64,000 nucleotides of DNA from Pieris napi (Eukaryota; Arthropoda; Insecta; Lepidoptera; Pieridae): contig NC_062250.1 of the NCBI RefSeq assembly GCF_905475465.1, forward strand, positions 518,501 through 582,500, read 5' to 3'. Each line of letters begins with the position of its first letter. Positions within the stretch are counted from its first letter, which is position 1. Shown piece by piece: positions 59,275 through 64,000 of the stretch. A program made the translations under genes and the position numbers. The notes under the pieces were generated by a model. The model ran no database searches, was not told the DNA's origin, and saw only the letters and a program-made list of their open reading frames with translations.

Positions 59275-59465
59275 AAATCTAGTTTTTAGAACCCCATGAT
59301 ATGTGCCTCCATAGGCCCCCATAGGATATGCATAGTCCTCCTCGAACTCCATCCAATCTTCCCTTGCTTGGGCTTGCCATGGTCCATGTGCCACCGACCA
59401 GCTGCTCCAGGTCATTGGACCAACGCCGCCGCGGGAGTCCTCGTGGTCGCCGAGCTGTGCTGATC
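59275..59465 (-). pseudogene. LINE ORF2 C-terminal relic, another family
   Basis: Minus-strand translation gives ARRPRGLPRRRWSNDLEQLV, GGTWTM, then after a one-base frameshift REDWMEFEEDYAYPMGAYGG and a stop near 59276. The pattern RPR.RPRRRW.DDLE...G.TW followed by .R..W...EE.Y is the C terminus of several LINE ORF2 proteins. It is a different family from the FLKGRQR fragments. Only this terminal piece remains. Confidence 0.72.
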
Positions 59466-60649
59466 ACTTACTTCCTTTTACAAACAAATCAACGACATAG
59501 AAATATTTCAAATATAAAAAAAATTACATATGAATAAGGCTTGGAACCTTCTTACTTACGAAGTTACCATCAGTTACGTTTAAATAAAGTATTTTCTGAA
59601 GAAAGAAAACTTCATGCCTTTCTTATAATTTGATTTAAAAATTATTAATAAATCTATCTTGTTTCAGGTAAAGAACACATTCACACTTATATATTGGTAA
59701 AAAAAATAAATTTAAGGTTATTCTTCGCATCAGTGTAACTCAACGGGTTGAGTTTGAGATTGTCAAATGGCCGAACCAAACTTCTAACCCAAAACATTTC
59801 ACCGATAAGGAACTTCGACCTTTCGGGCTTACGTCATGTGCCACCAGTAAGTTCATAATATTCGAATATTACTGAAGGAACGTCCGCCTTTAACTTGGAC
59901 ATCAGATTCAGGCTTTTCGGTCAATCGACAGCATGATACTTAATTCGGCCGCACTGTTTATTTAATATTATTATCGAAACATTGTTTGGTTAATTCATTT
60001 AAAATTCGTAACATACTGGAGCTCGTTTTATCGCTGATAATACACATATTCATTGGTTTTACATTATAAATCTCTCATCGTTTATATTGTGAAATATTTC
60101 AAGACTTAAATTTTTTTTGCTAGCGTAGTAAAACTCAGAAGTTGTTTAGTCATTCAACCAGAGAGGAAACTGCTAAATACTTTAATGCTTTTGTTCGTTT
60201 TCTCATAGTCAAATTTTATAATAAGCTACACTCTGAGCTAGAATCGAACCCAATACCTATTTTCTTTACGCGACTAAGTCACGAGACCCTCAATTAACCT
60301 AGTAAAAAGCGTGACCTACAATTTAACGAATAATTTTTATTTATATCCTATTATGCTGGCATGGTCTGTTAACCCTCTAAAGATTAATAACAGCCAATTA
60401 CGAGGCGGAGTTTGAATATCTTCGATCAGAGATCTAAGATATGCGCATGTGCACTCAATTAAGGCACGATTCGGGAAAACGACGCGCAAACACTTTGACT
60501 TATTGCGTGTGAGGAGCTTTTGTTAAGGCGACTGTTTACTATATTTTTTTGTCTACAATAAGCTTTTAGTAATTTTTTTCCATAATTTTAACAATTATTT
60601 TCGTCTTTGTGTATGCACGTTTAGGCACACGTTAACGCTTTTCAGTATA
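59466..60649. other. unannotated stretch with a tRNA-like head
   Basis: The minus strand at about 60242-60298 reads GGTCTCGTGACTTAGTCGCG and then TATTGGGTTCGATTCTAGCT. It has an A-box-like segment and a B box, probably a SINE head from a tRNA-derived family. No SINE body follows. Nothing else is supported. Confidence 0.35.
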
Positions 60650-60706
60650 CGAGATTTATATATATAAAGATATATAGTATATATATCTTAATATATATAA
60701 ATCTCG
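60650..60706. repeat. 57-bp near-perfect palindrome at a Helitron 5' end
   Basis: The left half starts CGAGATTTATATATATAAAG and the right half ends TTAATATATATAAATCTCG, with one mismatch and a centre near 60677. The right half is the first ~21 bp of the Helitron that starts at 60686; the left half is an inverted copy of it just upstream. Confidence 0.85.
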
Positions 60707-60999
60707 TGTCACAATGTTTGTCCTCAATGGACTCCTAAACTACCGAACCGATATCAATCAAATTTGCACACCATGTGCAGTTCGATCCAACTTGAGAGAT
60801 AGGATAGTTTAAATCTCAAATTATAGTCGCAATTTCAATTTATTGCTAATCATTTGTCTGTTATTATTTGACAGTCACAAATCACAATTCTAACAGATGG
60901 CGCAGCGCTGTGTTGTAAGTACCAACGTTTCACATAAGATACTATTTAACATCTGTAACAAAAACCTTAGCCACAGCAACGCTTGGCCGAGCCTACTAG
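60686..60999 (+). mobile_element. non-autonomous Helitron (314 bp)
   Basis: The 5' end TCTTAATATATATAAATCTC follows host A60685. The body has TGTCACAATGTTTGTCCTCA and ATTCTAACAGATGGCGCAGC. The 3' end is CCACAGCAACGCTTGGCCGA, then GCCTACTAG, with CTAG at 60996-60999 and host T following. There is no coding capacity; the frame at 60897-61100 is chance. It shares its 5' start with the copy at 885-1216 but has a different interior. Confidence 0.85.
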
Positions 61000-61000
61000 T

Positions 61001-62743
61001 GTATTATATATCTAAAATTACTGGTGTGGAGGAATTTTTTTGTGTAAAATATATATTTAGTTCTAATATATCTTCGGGAAAAAAAATGAGAGCTGCCTAA
61101 ATGTGTATGGTATTAGAGTGGTAGGTTTTTAAAATATTGTGTTGTCAATAGAAATAAGATTCGAAAAGTTCTGTCAAAAATAACGAGTTTTATCTAATTC
61201 AATTTAAAAAAAGCTGTAAATACTGAATGTTAGCATTAAGTACAAAATTAAGCTTTATCTTATACTTTAATGAACTATTTTAAAACTATTATCTCTACGT
61301 CTACGCAGAATAAAATAAAACTTGTTTAAACTGCCCCTTAACACGATCCAATGCTAATTAAGTATGACGCGCGCATTATTCAACATTATCCATCCTCCTT
61401 TCTCATTTTAAAAAGAAAAGAGAAAAAATATGGAATAGATGGCTTCCTCTCCAGCCGAACTACTTATTATATTGTTTAAATCGGCCGGTTAATTTATAGC
61501 GTGTGAATGAGCATTGCTTTTAATTGATAGCGATGGACCCTAATCTAATTTAACATGACCATCGCTCTTAGTAAGTGTAACGCTTAAAAGAATTTTATTA
61601 AAATATACCTCGATGTTTTCCTTTGACTAGCTTTTTAGATTAAGTATAAATTAAATTTTAATACACATAATGTAACTATAAATCAACAAATTTTGGCTTA
61701 CTTCACAGAGAACGGTTCTTCTTATAATCTCAATTGAACGCTTCAGATTCTAATATGGAAGAAAATATGAATTTTTAAAGCACATAAAGAATTTTGTGTA
61801 TCACGCATATTTAACATAGCAAAATGGAAAACAAAATATATAAAGTGTCCGATTGTAAAATAAAGCGATATAAAGTTATTCGCTCACTGCTGATGGAGGC
61901 TGCATTGCGGTCTAGAGATGTAACTTTATACATTTTTTTCGTCATAGTAGTAATATTTATTCATATAAATACTTATTTATTTAACTATATTGGATAAAAT
62001 CTTAATGGTCAACATATTGGTTATATATAATCTATAACAATTCAATAATCAGTAATGATTGTAAACAATTAAAATAAAGAGAAGATGATTTTAATAATTT
62101 TCGAATAGTTTATTTGCTTGTTTATTTATTAAAGTTCACACACACACACACATTCAACATAAATGTTACAAAAAAATTAAATCATAAAAAATATGACACT
62201 TCCAATTTTAGACTTTCAACAGCGGATTATATAACTGTCAGGCACTTATCAATGCTTTTTTTGGATAAATGAAAATTTAATATTTTATAACAAATCGCTT
62301 TTCATTTCTTATTGTTTAGTATGAACTTTAACTTAACTTCTTTTTTAATAGAATTAAAGCTTTTATAGCTATTTAGCTACTAAAAAACTTAAGTCACTCA
62401 GCTCGTTTATAAAACCTGTGCCGATAACATGATCCCAACACTATCGCGGGTGCGGTTGCGAACCGAATATTAAGGTTTTATTTTACTAACACCAGCACGT
62501 GGCTTTTAGAAAATCATTCAAGCTTTTAATAAACAAAATGCATTCACAAAGCGATTGAAAAAATATTAAAGCGGCCATTATAAAAAATTAAAATAATATT
62601 ATTACCTACCGAAAAATTATGCCTAGCGGATACAAAGTTTACAGGGGCATACAATCTTTTTCTTCGATCTAGTTGTCTTGACATCGTACATATCCCGTGT
62701 AATACAGTATTTTTTCTATATGCGCAAATAACGCTTGTACAGT
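61001..62743. other. unannotated AT-rich stretch
   Basis: A (CA)n run lies at 62137-62152. No gene or known repeat is supported. Confidence 0.5.
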
Positions 62744-62975
62744 AAAAAAAATCAGTGGCACTAAGTTTTTAGGATTACCTCAGATTTCTGTATCTGTTTC
62801 ATGATTATTTGTCAATCTAATAAGCAAGTAGCAATCAGACTTCTATGCCTGACACACGCCGTCGACACTATTTTCTTTCACAGTTCGAGCGAATGTTAAA
62901 TGCGTACAAAGAAAGTCCATTGGTACACAGCAGGGGATCGAACCTACGACCTCAGGAATATTAAAGAAATAAGCA
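62744..62975 (-). mobile_element. tRNA-derived SINE, nearly full-length
   Basis: Minus strand: CCTGAGGTCGTAGGTTCGAT (B box), CCAATGGACTTTCTTTGTAC, CGGCGTGTGTCAGGCATAGA, AACAGATACAGAAATCTGAG and a GTGCCACTGATTTTTTTT tail. The start of the tRNA-like head (A box) is diverged. Confidence 0.85.
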
Positions 62976-63614
62976 CCCTTCTGACTGAACGAAGTATTAT
63001 TAAGATATACTAATATATTCCGTTGAAAAAAAAACTCAGCTTTTTATAACTAAGATATATTATGTTAGTTCGCGCCACAGGACAGACCACTTCGGGAACA
63101 AATACAAATTTAAATTAGCTACGAACGTGACTAAAAGTTTATATTTAAATACTTTTCCTCTCTCTTTCTCTAAATTCTAAAGCAACGTTAAATAATTACT
63201 CGCTATAGAGGGCTAAAAATTCAAAATCGCGGAGCGTAACGTGTATTCAGAGAACTGGCAAGTTTGTTTGGTCGGAAAGTTTTGCTACGAACTTTGCCAA
63301 ATAAATAGCACCGAACTTTCAAATTTCTACAACTTTACAACGTTTTAGCACTGCTTTTTCATATTTCGTGTTTTGTATTGTAAAAGTAGTTTTGGTTAAA
63401 CGTTCTCGGTTAAATTCTTGGTATGTGGGTAATGTTAAAAGTTATATGTCACTGAATCGAATGTGATAAGAAGGTATATGAAAAAGGATTACTTCTTGTT
63501 ACGATTATTGTTTGGTATGCTGATAGGTTTTGGTTTAGATAGGATAGGTTTGTTTTTGCAGACACTTGCAAAATTTGAAGCAACTAATTCATTTTATTAA
63601 AAAAATAAAATAAA
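62976..63614. other. unannotated AT-rich stretch
   Basis: No supported feature. Confidence 0.5.
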
Positions 63615-63875
63615 TCAGTTGTGCTACAATCTAGATCTGGGCGTCAGATTTCTGTATCTGTTTCATGATTGATCAACCTACTAGGTAAGTAGGTGATCAG
63701 CCTGTGCCTGACACTCGCCGCCGGTTTCCTCACGATATTCTCCTTCACCTTTCGACCGAATGTTAAATGCGCACATAGAAAGAAAGTCCATTGGTGCACA
63801 GCCGAGGATCGAACCTACGACCTCAGGGATGTGAGTGTCACGCTGAAGACAAAGGCCAACACCTTCCAAGTCATA
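63615..63875 (-). mobile_element. tRNA-derived SINE, nearly full-length
   Basis: Minus strand: TGTTGGCCTTTGTCTTCAGC, the B box GGTTCGATCCTCGG, ATGGACTTTCTTTCTATGTG, CGTGAGGAAACCGGCGGCGA, GGCTGATCACCTACTTACCT, then AGATCTAGATTGTAGCACAA and CTGATTTATT. Overlapping 66-codon frames on both strands come from the SINE itself. Confidence 0.87.
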
Positions 63876-64000
63876 AGTCATATTTTAATATAATAAGTCT
63901 GTAGGTTATTGATGTTATAACTGTGCCTGACATCGTTTTTGGGTATAAGACATGTTGGTTTCAATACCATTTGTAATATTTTGCCTTGTTTCGGCCGGAG

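Noticed and set aside
60242..60298. Possible tRNA gene on the minus strand (GGGTTCGATTCT)
   Set aside because: A- and B-box-like words are present, but the arms do not pair as a cloverleaf.
1..64000. CRISPR arrays, bacterial operons, ribosomal RNA genes
   Set aside because: No regularly spaced direct repeats with unique spacers, no ribosome-binding-site-led gene clusters and no rRNA-like conserved blocks; the window is eukaryotic.

Overview
This window looks like lepidopteran (butterfly or moth) nuclear DNA. It is strongly AT-rich, has almost no long open frames outside transposons, and carries many copies of two repeat families I associate with Lepidoptera. One is a tRNA-derived SINE with a GGTTCGATCC B box and a tail near GTTGTAGCGCCACTGA. 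The other is a set of 5'-truncated LINE 3' ends whose translation runs through WNQLPxEVFPNQFDLGSFKK and FLKGRQR. Helitrons ending in CTAG|T and beginning near TCTCGTGTCAC also fit. The species cannot be told from the sequence. I found no host protein-coding gene that I can defend; the window is most likely intergenic or a very long intron.

Layout. 1-19 kb: old repeats (Helitron, a long-TIR MITE, SINEs, LINE tails), with three weak hints of host transcription: a possible first exon near 7.8 kb, a juxtaposed 3'/5' splice signal at 11.84 kb, and a few GC-richer blocks. 19.15-24.33 kb: a complete, apparently intact LINE of the RNase H-bearing I group, with ORF1 and ORF2 overlapping as TAATG, a poly(A) tail and an 11-bp target duplication. 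24.3-30.5 kb: AT-rich sequence with one SINE. 30.5-35.1 kb: a nested transposon stack. An outer PIF/Harbinger element contains a non-autonomous element flanked by an 8-bp duplication, which itself contains a complete but decayed Helitron and a mariner fragment. Removing the 8-bp-flanked insert restores the Harbinger transposase frame exactly. 35-64 kb: more SINEs and LINE tails, a GC-rich candidate exon at 47.05-47.30 kb, a 360-bp Tc1 deletion derivative, a deleted mariner, a LINE ORF2 terminus, and a short Helitron whose 5' end lies in a palindrome.

How the parts work together. The two LINE ORFs would act as one unit: ORF1 binds RNA, and ORF2 nicks, reverse transcribes and probably degrades the RNA strand. 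The Harbinger once paired a transposase with a MADF DNA-binding partner; both genes are now broken around a 25-bp-armed palindrome. All other elements appear non-autonomous or dead. I could run no search, so all family names rest on motif recognition from the sequence and the translations.
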